Positions 17,207 through 27,448 of a stretch of 64,000 nt of DNA are shown piece by piece. The notes beneath the pieces were generated by a model. It worked only from the letters and a program-made list of their open reading frames with translations. It was not told the origin of the DNA and did not search any database. Position numbers and translations under genes: made by a program. The DNA comes from UTCHB3 sp964531325 (GTDB lineage Bacteria; Bacteroidota; Ignavibacteria; Ignavibacteriales; Ignavibacteriaceae), in assembly GCA_964531325.1 (NCBI GenBank), contig CAZHCW010000001.1, positions 297,091 through 361,090 of the forward strand, in the 5' to 3' direction. Numbering within the stretch: position 1 is the stretch's first letter; each line of letters begins with the position of its first letter.

Positions 17207-17848
17207 CTATTCTTCTCGTTTTATCCCCCCTCGTAATCCTTTTACTCCTCTCTCTTTCAGTAAGTTATATTCGTAAAGGGTAATTTTCCCATCATGATAA
17301 CTTTCGAGAAGTTTCTGTTGGAATGTATCAGGATCATGAAAACCACCTTCAGATGGGGGTTCCCCTCTTCCATCCCCAACATCATTATAAACCTTGCTTC
17401 CATCATCATAAAGCTGAACCCGTTGCTTTTTCCCGTCTTTTATTTCTGTGAATCTGTCAACAATTTTTGGTCTATAAAATGAATTTTTTATTTTCTCCCC
17501 CTTACCGTTATCAAGCCATACCCTGTTTCCATCGGCATCTGTATAATAAAGATACGGTTCGTCATAACCCGGTTTTTTCTCCTTTTTCTTTCTGTGCGAC
17601 TTATAAAGTGAAAAAATTGCAGGGGCAAGTGATGCGAGAAGAGCCTCCTTTTGGGGAGTTTGAAGCGAAATATCAACTCCCCCGTTTTGATTGTCCACCT
17701 GACCCACAAGTTCACCAAACAACGCAAGTGCATCCTTCTCCCTCTCACTCTCCCTCCTTTTTAAAGCACTAATTCTATGATTTTGTCCTCCCAGCCCAAG
17801 CCCCTGTGCAAATCCTGATATCAGATTTGAATAAAAATCGTTCTCCAT
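17207..17848 (-). CDS. Uncharacterised protein of the portal module
   Basis: I do not recognise this protein of about 213 residues. It has a short N-terminal segment (FYSNLISGFAQGLGLGG), a basic central stretch (SHRKKKEKK), a Tyr/Asp-rich part (YLYYTDADGNRVWLDNGKG) that looks like a beta-hairpin repeat, and a Lys/Arg-rich end. The ATG at 17848 follows the upstream stop as TGA-T-ATG, giving translational coupling; an alternative ATG is at 17866. It is the last gene of the three-gene portal module and could be a virion or adaptor-like component, which is inference from position only. Confidence 0.55.
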   Translation of the reverse strand: MENDFYSNLISGFAQGLGLGGQNHRISALKRRESEREKDALALFGELVGQVDNQNGGVDISLQTPQKEALLASLAPAIFSLYKSHRKKKEKKPGYDEPYLYYTDADGNRVWLDNGKGEKIKNSFYRPKIVDRFTEIKDGKKQRVQLYDDGSKVYNDVGDGRGEPPSEGGFHDPDTFQQKLLESYHDGKITLYEYNLLKERGVKGLRGGIKREE

Positions 17849-17849
17849 A

Positions 17850-18233
17850 TCACCAACCCGATTCATCAATTATTCGATTGATCAGATTGTCTTCCCTTTC
17901 CACAGGAAGTGTTTCATCCTGATTCAACACTTCAGACAGAGCTCCTCTCTCTCTTAATATTGGATCAAAATACTTCCGGATCTCTTCCATTATATCTGTT
18001 TTTAGCTTTTTGTACAGTTCTTCTTCATTTCCGGTATTCACCATATCCACAGTTGATTTTTGAGACTTCTCTGATTCAACCTCAGTGGAATTTTCCATTT
18101 CAACTTCTGAAGAGTTCCCCGAAGTCTGTTCAACTTTTACCGTCTCCATTTCTTCAATAATTGATTCCTCAATTGTATTATCGGCTCCAACATTTTTTGT
18201 TTGAACTTCTTCCATCATATCATTCTGTTCCAT
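17850..18233 (-). CDS. Acidic protein downstream of the portal gene (possible scaffold-like)
   Basis: This 127-residue protein is strongly acidic and low in complexity for its first ~75 residues (many Glu, Val, Ser, Thr) and ends in a helical KLKTDIMEEIRKYFDP plus a Glu/Asp-rich tail. No motif is recognisable. Acidic helical proteins beside portal genes are often scaffolding or head-assembly factors, but here there is no capsid gene to confirm that. A GGAGG ribosome-binding site sits five bases before the ATG at 18233, which overlaps the end of the portal gene by 14 bases. Confidence 0.55.
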   Translation of the reverse strand: MEQNDMMEEVQTKNVGADNTIEESIIEEMETVKVEQTSGNSSEVEMENSTEVESEKSQKSTVDMVNTGNEEELYKKLKTDIMEEIRKYFDPILRERGALSEVLNQDETLPVEREDNLINRIIDESGW

Positions 18234-19944
18234 TATTTCCTCCGGTTATTGTGTTTGTGTTATTATAATTTTTAATAATTTTATCTTTATCGCCGGTTTC
18301 AAGGTTCATGTAATTTAAGACCACATCAATTGGTACCGATCCGGGATAGATATTATTAAGTGAGATAAGTTGTTCAAGTTTTTCACTCTTCTCGTCACTG
18401 CTTAGCGGTGCATCAGTTACAACAATTTCGTGATCCAACATCATGATTGATTCGGCAGATGGGAGGTTGCCCCAAAAAACAACCTCACCAGTGATCTGCC
18501 TTGATGCCGCTGCCACAGCATCGTCCCCTTCATATATCAGCACTGATTCAAGCAGTTTTTCCCCCATGCCACATTTCCACCTTTTAAGATTGTCGAGTAC
18601 CAGCCCCGCAGCAAGCAATCCCTGTTTTTGTTTTGCGAGGATCGCTTTCCCACTTTCATTACTGTAATCGGCAAGACCATGAAAACTTCTGCCACCTGCC
18701 AGGTCTTCGATAAAACCTTGCATAATCGAAGCAATCTGAAAATATTGTGGATTCACCCCTGAAACTTTGAGGGGTCTGAATACTTCTTCACCTGTCCTTG
18801 TCCAGATAATCCCTCCTGTCTTTTCCGCCTTCCTAAGTGCAGTTTCAGGAGTTTCAGATTCTGCCAGAGCATGAACATTCCCCTGATATACATTTTTAAC
18901 ATCCCTTCCGAAACTGTAATCGATTTGCATAAATACTCTGTCAAGGAAAATTTGAGGTTCAGCGAGAAGATCTGCCAGCGACCAAAACTTGTTTTCGAAA
19001 TGAAATGGCCTGTAAACAGTAATCGGGATGGATGAAAGAGGTAAATCAATTACATCGATAATCTCACAACCCGTAAGAATATATTTTGTAACTCGCTCTG
19101 ATGTTACAGGTAAAATTTCATGAACAGGCACATCAAGATTGTTTTCAAGGTATGGCAAATGTAGCTTTCTCAACTCTTTCTCTGCCTCTGCTCTTGTTTC
19201 AAACTTTCCGGCATATACTCCTGCTCTTAAGTCAAAGTGATTTTGATAATCGTTAAAAAGGAGAAGATATTGTAGTACCTCTTTTTTTGTGAAATGATTA
19301 ATCAGTCGAACAACATCTCCACCTCCCCTGAAACCACCACCACTTTCTTCCCGGTAGAATGAATGATTAAACACAGGATCGTATGAGCCTGATATCCTGC
19401 CATATTTTCTTTCCACATCTTCCCTGCGGAAATTTTCACCAACAGCTATGAATAGAGCATCCTCAAGATTATAACCCCTCGCACTTGAATCCCAAAAAAC
19501 ATCTAAATAATCCCGTTTTCTAACTGCGACTTTTATTTCGCCATTCCTCACTGACGGCACAACTTCGGCTACACCAAAACAGACCGAGAGCCCTGCATCA
19601 AAAAGATCACTCTCCACTTGTTGCAAGTCCTCTGTTCTCTCTTTCCTTTTAAGTATCTCAGTGGCAATGTTTGCTTCATATTCATTCTCTGTAGAGGCAG
19701 TTACTTTTAATGAGGTTCTTGTTTGCCTTTGGGTTGAGATAATATTATTAAGTTTGTGGTTCATCAGTGAAATCGAGTAAGGATGACGATTTGCAGCTTT
19801 TATCCCTCGCAACTCCTCATCTGTCCAGTGAATCCCCTGTTTGTATCTCTCATTTCTTTTACCCCGAACCCAAATTTTATCAAATGACGAAAGGGATTCG
19901 TTGTGCAGTTCTGTTATCTCATTGTGTGTATAGTAGTTTCCCAT
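18220..19944 (-). CDS. P22-type phage portal protein, apparently orphan
   Basis: This 574-residue protein resembles the large portal proteins of podovirus-like phages (P22 gp1 type). The N-terminal WTDEELRGIKAANRHPYSISLMNHKLNNIIS and the SLKVTAST segment are the phospholipase-independent clip/wing entry. The middle has the DYLDVFWDSSARGYN and LEDALFIAV signature in which the family aligns a source-and-date-like D/S pattern; the C-terminal half is helical. In a phage it forms the dodecameric ring through which DNA is packaged. No terminase, protease, major capsid, tail or integrase gene is within reach, so it is a relic or a repurposed gene. Its codon pattern looks intact. Confidence 0.7.
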   Translation of the reverse strand: MGNYYTHNEITELHNESLSSFDKIWVRGKRNERYKQGIHWTDEELRGIKAANRHPYSISLMNHKLNNIISTQRQTRTSLKVTASTENEYEANIATEILKRKERTEDLQQVESDLFDAGLSVCFGVAEVVPSVRNGEIKVAVRKRDYLDVFWDSSARGYNLEDALFIAVGENFRREDVERKYGRISGSYDPVFNHSFYREESGGGFRGGGDVVRLINHFTKKEVLQYLLLFNDYQNHFDLRAGVYAGKFETRAEAEKELRKLHLPYLENNLDVPVHEILPVTSERVTKYILTGCEIIDVIDLPLSSIPITVYRPFHFENKFWSLADLLAEPQIFLDRVFMQIDYSFGRDVKNVYQGNVHALAESETPETALRKAEKTGGIIWTRTGEEVFRPLKVSGVNPQYFQIASIMQGFIEDLAGGRSFHGLADYSNESGKAILAKQKQGLLAAGLVLDNLKRWKCGMGEKLLESVLIYEGDDAVAAASRQITGEVVFWGNLPSAESIMMLDHEIVVTDAPLSSDEKSEKLEQLISLNNIYPGSVPIDVVLNYMNLETGDKDKIIKNYNNTNTITGGNNGTE

Positions 19945-20043
19945 TTTTCACTTTTTTTTTGATGCAAATTTGCTTCAAAAAAGGTTCCGCTTCAAGTGTG
20001 ATGCTTTACACGGGATAGAAAATACACTGCTTTAAACAAAAAA

Positions 20044-20067
20044 AGGCTGCCCCTTTTGAGACAGCCT
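20044..20067 (-). terminator. Rho-independent terminator of the VIT-protein gene pair
   Basis: AGGCTG/CAGCCT stem with a 12-base loop, followed on the minus strand by an uninterrupted T run. It lies 25 bases beyond the stop of the second VIT gene. Confidence 0.8.
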
Positions 20068-20091
20068 CCTTTAGAATTAAAAGAAAAACAG

Positions 20092-22863
20092 CTACCTTAG
20101 ATAGATTATTTTCTTTGAAAGGTAGTCAACTTTTCCCGTTTCGTTGCCTTTTATCTTCACATGAACGAGATATACTCCACTTGCGAGAGTGGTATTAAAG
20201 TTGTCTGTTCCGTTCCAGTTATATTTCTTAATTCCTTTTATTCCATCTTCATCTGCAATTTGTTTTACAAGTTGCCCCGTAATATCAAATATATTAACTG
20301 ACACCCTTGAATCCTCAGGCAGACTTAGCTTAATCAAAGACATTGAGTTAAAAGGATTGGGATAGATATCCAACATGAGGCTGTCAACTTTACTGTTTTC
20401 ATCCTCAATTTTTGTAAGAATACTCTCGTCCCAGGGATTAATTAAATAGTGAACAGTGTCGTTTGGTTCAAGCACAAGAAATGCTGTATAATCACATAAT
20501 ACTCTGTCATCAAATGCCATACTTACAATCAGAGAAGTATCATAAGCAGCATTCACAAGCATTTCATTAATCTTTTCATTGGTTAATGCACTCGGTATTA
20601 TGGTCCTGTTGTTGATTGTGTCAAATTGAACGGTGAATGGAAAACTCTTCGAATAGATTGTATCGTTTCCGCTGAATTTTGCTGTAACACCAAGTGTAAT
20701 AGTATTTGTGTTCTCATATTTTCCAACAAAAAACATTGGTGCCCAATAATCTTTAAGGTTTTTCCTGATTTCTCTGAACTCCGGAATTAAACCACCCGTT
20801 TGTGGTGCCACAGTAATAACCAGACTATCGATTCCCGGCATCGAAGTGCTTATTCCGTCTGCGATATAATCCCAATCGTAAATCGCTTTTTCGAAATGAA
20901 GCCCACCCCTCTTCGCCGAAATCTTTGCGAGCAGTAAACCACTGCCATAATAGCTCTTAAGATCATTGTAAGTAACAGGAGGGATCACAAACGGTTCACC
21001 ATCAAGCAGATTCACGGTATTTATTTTTGGTTTATACTCACCAAGCTGCGTCATAAACTGATTTACCTTTGTATCAATCTCTTCCGCTGTGTAATATTTG
21101 TCTGAATTGCTGACAATTATTATTTTATCAGGCCGATTTACATTACTGTAGTTCGAAATGTAGTCGAGAAAATCGGGTAACATCAACGGCCCATTTGATA
21201 CATTCATACCCATCAAAGGTGGATTTATAAGCGATTTCAGACTAAGATCATCGTCGTAACCATAAATGCCGGAGACCACGAATAAACCGTTAAGCACCCG
21301 CTTCGACAATACTGCAATTTTATCAAGATTGTTTTTTAACTCAACCTTTACCATTTCGTCATTATGATTTAGCACATGGGTGGTTTTTCGCTCAATCGAA
21401 GGTGGAAAACCGATTCCAAGATTCCCGTTTTCGTTTCTGAACCAGGTGTTAAACTTCGTTATGGTAGTATCAACTCTGAGATTGGTGAAGTAATGTTTCA
21501 GGATCGAATCAGCATTTACTGTGGATTTTGAAGTGTATGCTAAAAATCTGCCACCTCTTTCGAGAAGGAGATTTAAAGTATCCATATATCGGGCTACTGT
21601 ATCCCTGTGTTTGTTTTTCCCCATTGGGTTATACGACATCACAAGATCGCTTTTGGTTATATCCGGCAAGCCCAATCCAAAATCGGCAACCTCTTTAAAA
21701 TCGCTCAAAGTACTTATACCATGAAAATCCATTGTCCAGCGGGAATCATGATCAAGCCACAAAATTTTTCGCTTTTTTACTGTTCGAGCAGCAATACCCA
21801 CCGGTGAGTTGAGGTAATTTGCGAACATGTTCTGAAGCGACCACCCTGCGATTACTTCATAAGGAGTCCATCCGTTTGTCAATTCAACAAACTCATTTCC
21901 ACCGGCAATCACAATCCTCGCCGAATCACCACTCTTTATGCTCCCGGAAATCAGGGTTCGTAAATTGGCCGCCGTAGTAGTCAGATTTTTACTGAAATCG
22001 CCACTCACATCAAAAGCGTACATTATTTTCTGCGGCGTTCGGGCAGTGTCAACATTAAACATATCACCCAAACCCACCCCCAGTTCGAAGAAATTTTCAC
22101 CCGGCTTTTTCTTCTCAGAACTAAAATAAGTCCCAAAATTCAGCGGGAACTGATATGTCATTTTAAGGGATTGATACGCTGCGATATTCGGCAAATAAGT
22201 ATAATAATAGTTAAAGCCCATCGTATCCGCCTTCGGAACAAAGGTGGCAGATGGCACCTCCATTATACTCGGAGACCCAAATTCATTTGTTGTCCTCTTG
22301 AACATTACATGTAGAGGAACATTAACCAGAGTATTGGCTCTCAATAATCCATAAGGAAGTTCAACTATCGTCTTGTTTTGAGAATATTGAAGTGGAACCA
22401 GGTAAGTGATCTTGGCTTTTCGGGTTGTCCCGGATCTTAAGGGGAAAATATGCAGTTCATATTGTTCACCGATCTTTGTTAAATATCCGGGATCGGGATT
22501 GGTTGGTATATGAATAATGCTGTCGTAGAGTCGCCTCCCTGTCCATGTATCAACATGAATCGCCTGCATTACATTGTTTCCCATCCACATCCAAAAGTCT
22601 TTCAATATCGCACCTTGCGGTAACTCAAATCTGTGAACAATTTCCACATTATTATTCCCAAACAGTCCATTATCAGTATAATAGATATAGAGCGACTGTT
22701 CAGTAAAAGCTCCCCGAGGTTCAACCACGAGGGTGATGTTTTTCATATAGGCAGCCCGTTCAGGCACCCATGGCTGCAACGGTATTCTGGCAATGAGTGT
22801 GTTGATTGCAGAAATATCCGCAAACAAAAGTCCCACTAACAGAAAAAGATATATCTTTTTCAT
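20092..22863 (-). CDS. VIT/vWA-like protein with T9SS type-A sorting domain, paralogue 1
   Basis: This 923-residue exported protein has a signal peptide (MKKIYLFLLVGLLFADISA). A VIT-type domain (about 40-170) is recognised from VEIVHRFELPQGAILKDFW, VMQAIHVDTWTGR and the FPLRSGTTRKAKITYLVP strand pattern. A vWA-like domain (about 290-480) follows, with the MIDAS line IMYAFDVSGDFS degenerate (Asp-Val-Ser-Gly-Asp). The last ~90 residues are a T9SS type-A sorting domain: DIYPNPFNSMSLI, DITGQLVK and LASGVYLVHVK, ending KKIIYLR. It is expected on the cell surface or secreted by the type IX system. Its twin lies 89 bases upstream; the two form one operon with the terminator at 20044. Confidence 0.75.
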   Translation of the reverse strand: MKKIYLFLLVGLLFADISAINTLIARIPLQPWVPERAAYMKNITLVVEPRGAFTEQSLYIYYTDNGLFGNNNVEIVHRFELPQGAILKDFWMWMGNNVMQAIHVDTWTGRRLYDSIIHIPTNPDPGYLTKIGEQYELHIFPLRSGTTRKAKITYLVPLQYSQNKTIVELPYGLLRANTLVNVPLHVMFKRTTNEFGSPSIMEVPSATFVPKADTMGFNYYYTYLPNIAAYQSLKMTYQFPLNFGTYFSSEKKKPGENFFELGVGLGDMFNVDTARTPQKIMYAFDVSGDFSKNLTTTAANLRTLISGSIKSGDSARIVIAGGNEFVELTNGWTPYEVIAGWSLQNMFANYLNSPVGIAARTVKKRKILWLDHDSRWTMDFHGISTLSDFKEVADFGLGLPDITKSDLVMSYNPMGKNKHRDTVARYMDTLNLLLERGGRFLAYTSKSTVNADSILKHYFTNLRVDTTITKFNTWFRNENGNLGIGFPPSIERKTTHVLNHNDEMVKVELKNNLDKIAVLSKRVLNGLFVVSGIYGYDDDLSLKSLINPPLMGMNVSNGPLMLPDFLDYISNYSNVNRPDKIIIVSNSDKYYTAEEIDTKVNQFMTQLGEYKPKINTVNLLDGEPFVIPPVTYNDLKSYYGSGLLLAKISAKRGGLHFEKAIYDWDYIADGISTSMPGIDSLVITVAPQTGGLIPEFREIRKNLKDYWAPMFFVGKYENTNTITLGVTAKFSGNDTIYSKSFPFTVQFDTINNRTIIPSALTNEKINEMLVNAAYDTSLIVSMAFDDRVLCDYTAFLVLEPNDTVHYLINPWDESILTKIEDENSKVDSLMLDIYPNPFNSMSLIKLSLPEDSRVSVNIFDITGQLVKQIADEDGIKGIKKYNWNGTDNFNTTLASGVYLVHVKIKGNETGKVDYLSKKIIYLR

Positions 22864-22952
22864 CTTTATTCTTCTCCCGGAGATTCACAAAGCATAAACA
22901 AAAAGACCCCATATGCATTGATTCTCTCCACTATGAATGTGATAAATTTGAC

Positions 22953-25742
22953 CTACCGCAAGTAGATCACTTTTTTTGATAAATAGTTTACAGTACCGGT
23001 TGAACTGCTTCGAATCTTTACATGAACCAGATAAACGCCGCTCGCAAGCGTTGTATTGAAGTTGTCTGTTCCATCCCAGTTATACTGCCTGATTCCGTTA
23101 ACTCCATCCTCATTGGCAATTGATCTCACAAGCTGCCCCGTAATATCAAAGATATTTAACTCAAGTTGTGATTCTTCAGGGATGTTCAAACGAATTAACG
23201 ACATTGAATTAAATGGATTTGGATAGATATCAATAAAAAGAGTATCTGAAACCGCATTTTCATCTTCAACTCCCGTTAACACCGTCTCATCCCACGGGTT
23301 GATCATAAAATGTATAGTGTCATTTGGCTCAAGGCACAACATCGATGTATAGTTTGATAAAACTCTGTTATCAAGGGATAGGGAAACAATCTGCGCAGTG
23401 TCGTAGGAAGCATAAGCAAGAAGTTCGTTTATTTTTTCCGTAGCAAGTATTCCCGGTACTGTAAAATCTCTCCGCAAAGTATCGTTGTCAACAGTAAAGT
23501 TAAACGACCTGGTTGAAATTGTATCGTTACCGGCGAATTTAACTTTCAGGTTTATCCCAAGAATGTTTGATGCGTTATGGCGTCCGGCAAAAAATTGTGG
23601 CATGTACTTGTTGTCAGGCGAAGATTTTAACCTGCGGACTTCATAAACAGGACTGCTACCGTTATCGGCAAATACTGCTATACTAAGAGAATCCACAGCC
23701 GCATATTGGAAGGATGCAATGTTCTCAAAAATATAGTCCCAGTCACGAATACTCCTCTCAAAGTGAATCCCACCCATTTTATTTGCAAGGGCATGTAAAA
23801 ACCCACCCGAACCATAAAATGATTTAAGGTCAAAAACCACAACCGGAGGATCTACCAACTCGCCATTAATAAGATTTATCGAGCCAAGTGCCGGTTTTGG
23901 TGAGTTAAACATTGAAGCCAAAGCCTCTGCTTTTTGATATGCCAGAGTTGAATCATAAACTATGTCAGAATTGCTTACGAAAATCAGTTTCTGATAAGGA
24001 TCGCTGTTATGCAGGTTCTTCACATACTGCAATAATGTATCCATCATAGGTGGCGTTGCTGAAACATTTAATCCCATAAAAGCCGGATAGACCATCTTGC
24101 GAAATGCTCCATCATCATTAAATGGCCACATTCCTGTGACAATGTAATAACCGTTTTGGATTTTCCTGCTAAGAGTAGTTACTCTTTCTGTGGCACCTTC
24201 AATTACATCAGCTTTTACGGTGGGGTCGGGAGTCCACGCGAGGTAATATTGCCCCGCTCTTTCAAACTCTACCGGATATCGCCATCCAATGTTTCCCGAG
24301 GTAACCCTGCGAAGTGTTGTATTTGTTGTCTGCCTCACTACTGTGTGAATACCGGGTATAAAATGTTTGCTGAGAAGGTCTCGCGGATCACGATTAAAAT
24401 CATAATATGTGAGGAATGAACCACCTCTCGCAAATAAGCGCTGGAGTGAATCCGCTACCACTAACATTGTGGATTGAGTGATCGGGTCTTCATTGCCGTG
24501 CCTGTATGCCAGAACGATATCGGATGATGAAAAACTTCCTGTACTATTCTCAATATGCAAAAACGCTTCAGTTGTCACCAAATCCGACATACCCGGGAAT
24601 GTCCATCCATATAATGCATCCATATCAGCAAACACAAGTTTTCGCTTTTTGAATGAATTTTTAATTTGATCGTGAATGGGCATCGTCTGAAACAGATCAA
24701 ATAACTGATTAACAACATTACTTGTGTTCACTGTCCAACCGGATGTAACCTCAGTGATCTGCCCTGCCCCTGCTATCAACAACTTAAACTGATCACCAAC
24801 ATTCATACTGTTGTTCAAAAGTGCCCTGAAATTCGTCATCCCATTTTCTAAATTTTTAGAGAAATCGCTACTCAGATCAAATGCAAATATATATTTTCTG
24901 CTGGTTACTGCCGGGTCAAGAGCAAAAATATCCTTCAAACTTATTCCCAACTCAAAAAAAGCATTGTTTTCATTCATCCTGCTCGATTTATAGAATTTGC
25001 CGTCTGTCATACCCAGATCAAACCCGACCTTAAACGACTCCATGGGTGTAAGGTCGGCAACCTCCAGGTATCTGTAATTGTATCCCATTGTATCGGTTAT
25101 ATAACTAAAAACCTCACCCGGCAACTCATATACACTTGGTTCTCCCCAAATGTTACTTTTGCTCCTGAAAAGGATTTTTAGAGGTTTTAAGGTGTTATTG
25201 TTTGATTTTAAGAATTTGATGGGGATTTCGGTTAAAGACCTGTTATTAATAAAATTGACCGGCACAAGATAATTGAGTTTTATCTTTCTGATTGAACCGG
25301 AAACAAGTGGATATACATGAAGTTCATATTGATTCCCTTTTTTGGAAAGGAAGGCAGGATCTTTTTTCATAGACACAATACTATCGTAGATAGCTCGCGC
25401 AGTCCATGTATCCAGGTGGATCGCCTGCATTACAGAATCACCGATCCATAGCCATAGATCATTTACGATGGCACCGTCGGGAAGTTCAAATCTGTGGATC
25501 ACCTCAACATTTTTGCTGCCCGGGAACTGATTGCGGTCGGTATAATTGATATACATCGACTGCTCACTGTATGCGCCGTGAGGCTCCACAACAAGCGTAA
25601 TATCATCCATATAACCCTTTTTTTGCACAGGATTATTTGGAACTCTTACACTCAAATCATTAATTGAGTATATATTTGTGGCTACTGTTATTATTATGGT
25701 AAACAGTAATATACCCCGTCCCATAATGTTACTCCTTCTCAA
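22953..25742 (-). CDS. VIT/vWA-like protein with T9SS type-A sorting domain, paralogue 2
   Basis: The 929-residue partner of the preceding gene is colinear with it throughout: VIT-like domain (NVEVIHRFELPDGAIVNDLW), degenerate MIDAS line YIFAFDLSSDFS, the FYGSGGF and LMGLNVSA-type blocks, and the C-terminal DIYPNPFNSMSLIRL sorting domain ending KKVIYLR. The amino-terminal signal peptide (GILLFTIIITVATNIYS) is preceded by a short polar leader from the ATG at 25742. Duplication with retention of every domain suggests a functional pair. Substrates or surface partners cannot be assigned. Confidence 0.75.
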   Translation of the reverse strand: MRRSNIMGRGILLFTIIITVATNIYSINDLSVRVPNNPVQKKGYMDDITLVVEPHGAYSEQSMYINYTDRNQFPGSKNVEVIHRFELPDGAIVNDLWLWIGDSVMQAIHLDTWTARAIYDSIVSMKKDPAFLSKKGNQYELHVYPLVSGSIRKIKLNYLVPVNFINNRSLTEIPIKFLKSNNNTLKPLKILFRSKSNIWGEPSVYELPGEVFSYITDTMGYNYRYLEVADLTPMESFKVGFDLGMTDGKFYKSSRMNENNAFFELGISLKDIFALDPAVTSRKYIFAFDLSSDFSKNLENGMTNFRALLNNSMNVGDQFKLLIAGAGQITEVTSGWTVNTSNVVNQLFDLFQTMPIHDQIKNSFKKRKLVFADMDALYGWTFPGMSDLVTTEAFLHIENSTGSFSSSDIVLAYRHGNEDPITQSTMLVVADSLQRLFARGGSFLTYYDFNRDPRDLLSKHFIPGIHTVVRQTTNTTLRRVTSGNIGWRYPVEFERAGQYYLAWTPDPTVKADVIEGATERVTTLSRKIQNGYYIVTGMWPFNDDGAFRKMVYPAFMGLNVSATPPMMDTLLQYVKNLHNSDPYQKLIFVSNSDIVYDSTLAYQKAEALASMFNSPKPALGSINLINGELVDPPVVVFDLKSFYGSGGFLHALANKMGGIHFERSIRDWDYIFENIASFQYAAVDSLSIAVFADNGSSPVYEVRRLKSSPDNKYMPQFFAGRHNASNILGINLKVKFAGNDTISTRSFNFTVDNDTLRRDFTVPGILATEKINELLAYASYDTAQIVSLSLDNRVLSNYTSMLCLEPNDTIHFMINPWDETVLTGVEDENAVSDTLFIDIYPNPFNSMSLIRLNIPEESQLELNIFDITGQLVRSIANEDGVNGIRQYNWDGTDNFNTTLASGVYLVHVKIRSSSTGTVNYLSKKVIYLR

Positions 25743-25988
25743 GCTTTAAAACTCTTCACAAGTTACCCTTAAAATTACAAAATATTTTTGATTAAACAAT
25801 AAAATCAAAATTCCTTTCTCTTGGCAATGCTGTCCCGTCACTTCGCCACTTAAGCATCAATCAAAATTTATTACATTTGTATCACTGATTCAGTAGTCTT
25901 TTTGTCTGTCGGTTCTAGTCATACCCGCATTTCAAAAGGTACTTCCTCAAACCAAATTGATTTTTTATTTAGATACGGAGCGAAATTA

Positions 25989-27446
25989 ATGAGTAAACCA
26001 ATCACCGTTTTTCTGCCTTATAACGGCGGCGAACACACCAAAAGGACAGTAAATGATTTGAGCGCATCAGGTAAAGTGGAAACTGTTTATCTGCTTGCGC
26101 TTCAGGATAATCTTCCTGATATTAACAACAGCATCCAAATAAGAGTGGATTCTGTTCAATCTTCCGATGTCGTTCGAACAATGATAAACAAAACAACAAC
26201 CCCCTGTTTTGCTTACATAAAACAAGACACGATTATTGCTCCGGGGCAATTCGCTTTTGAGAGAATGTTGAATGTCGCCTCTGCCACCGATGCAGCTATG
26301 ATCTACTCTGATTATTATGAAATCAAGGATGATGTAACCACACCACATCCTGTGATCGATTACCAGGCAGGCAGCCTTCGTGATGATTTTAACTTTGGGT
26401 ATCTTATGCTTTTTGATACCGAAAAAGCAAAAAAAGCAGTGAGTGATACCTCTGATGAATCATTTTTATTTGCCGGTATCTATAGCCTTCGTCTTGAAAT
26501 CTCCCGGTATGGTGATCTTGTCAGAATTGGTGAATATCTTTATTCGTCAATTGAACAGGACACAAGAAAATCGGGTGAAAAACTGTTTGATTATGTGGAC
26601 CCAAGAAACCGGGCAGTGCAAATTGAAATGGAAAAAGCATGTACCAACTATTTGAAAAAAATTGGTGCTTTCCTCACAACTGATAAATTTAAAAGCATCG
26701 AATTTGAAGATGATAAATTTGAGTTTACAGCCTCAGTGATTATTCCTGTAAGAAACAGAGTAACCACCGTTGCCGATGCCATTCAATCAGTATTAAAACA
26801 AAAAACCAACTTCCCTTTCAATCTGATAGTTATCGATAATCATTCAACAGATGGTACTACCGAAAAAATTAAAGAATTTGCATCCGATCCAAGACTCATC
26901 CACTTGATCCCTGAAAGAAATGATCTGGGAATTGGCGGCTGTTGGAATCTCGGAGTTCATCACGATAAATGTGGCATTTTTGCAATACAACTCGACAGTG
27001 ATGATCTTTACAACGACGAAAATACAGTGCAAACCGTTGTTGATACTTTCAGAAAAGAAAAATGTGCAATGGTTATCGGCACTTATCAAATGACCAATTT
27101 TAAACTTGAGGAAATTCCTCCCGGAATCATCGATCATAAAGAGTGGACTGATGATAATGGACCCAATAACGCTCTCAGAATTAATGGTCTTGGAGCTCCA
27201 AGAGCATTTTACACCCCGGTATTAAGAGATATCAAGATTCCTAATGTCTCCTATGGTGAAGATTATGGTGTCGGGCTTTCAATCTCAAGACAATACAGAA
27301 TTGGAAGAATTTATCACCCGGTTTACCTCTGCCGCAGATGGGAAGGAAATTCCGATTCCGCACTCAGCATTCCACAGGTAAATGCCCATAATTATTACAA
27401 AGATAAACTTCGTACTTTTGAGTTAAAAGCAAGAATGAGAAAATAA
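25989..27446 (+). CDS. Family 2 glycosyltransferase with an N-terminal accessory domain
   Basis: The protein is 485 residues when started at the ATG at 25989, where GGAG lies eight bases upstream. The upstream frame to 25902 is not supported. The first ~240 residues form a degenerate glycosyltransferase-like domain (ITVFLPYNGGEHTKRTV). The second half is a canonical GT-A fold: ASVIIPVRNRVTTVADAIQSVL from about 248, VIDNHSTDGTTEKI, and the metal-binding LDSDD at 335-339. It transfers a sugar from a nucleotide donor, but the acceptor is unknown. The next gene follows after three bases, so they are cotranscribed. Confidence 0.88.
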   Translation: MSKPITVFLPYNGGEHTKRTVNDLSASGKVETVYLLALQDNLPDINNSIQIRVDSVQSSDVVRTMINKTTTPCFAYIKQDTIIAPGQFAFERMLNVASATDAAMIYSDYYEIKDDVTTPHPVIDYQAGSLRDDFNFGYLMLFDTEKAKKAVSDTSDESFLFAGIYSLRLEISRYGDLVRIGEYLYSSIEQDTRKSGEKLFDYVDPRNRAVQIEMEKACTNYLKKIGAFLTTDKFKSIEFEDDKFEFTASVIIPVRNRVTTVADAIQSVLKQKTNFPFNLIVIDNHSTDGTTEKIKEFASDPRLIHLIPERNDLGIGGCWNLGVHHDKCGIFAIQLDSDDLYNDENTVQTVVDTFRKEKCAMVIGTYQMTNFKLEEIPPGIIDHKEWTDDNGPNNALRINGLGAPRAFYTPVLRDIKIPNVSYGEDYGVGLSISRQYRIGRIYHPVYLCRRWEGNSDSALSIPQVNAHNYYKDKLRTFELKARMRK

Positions 27447-27448
27447 AA

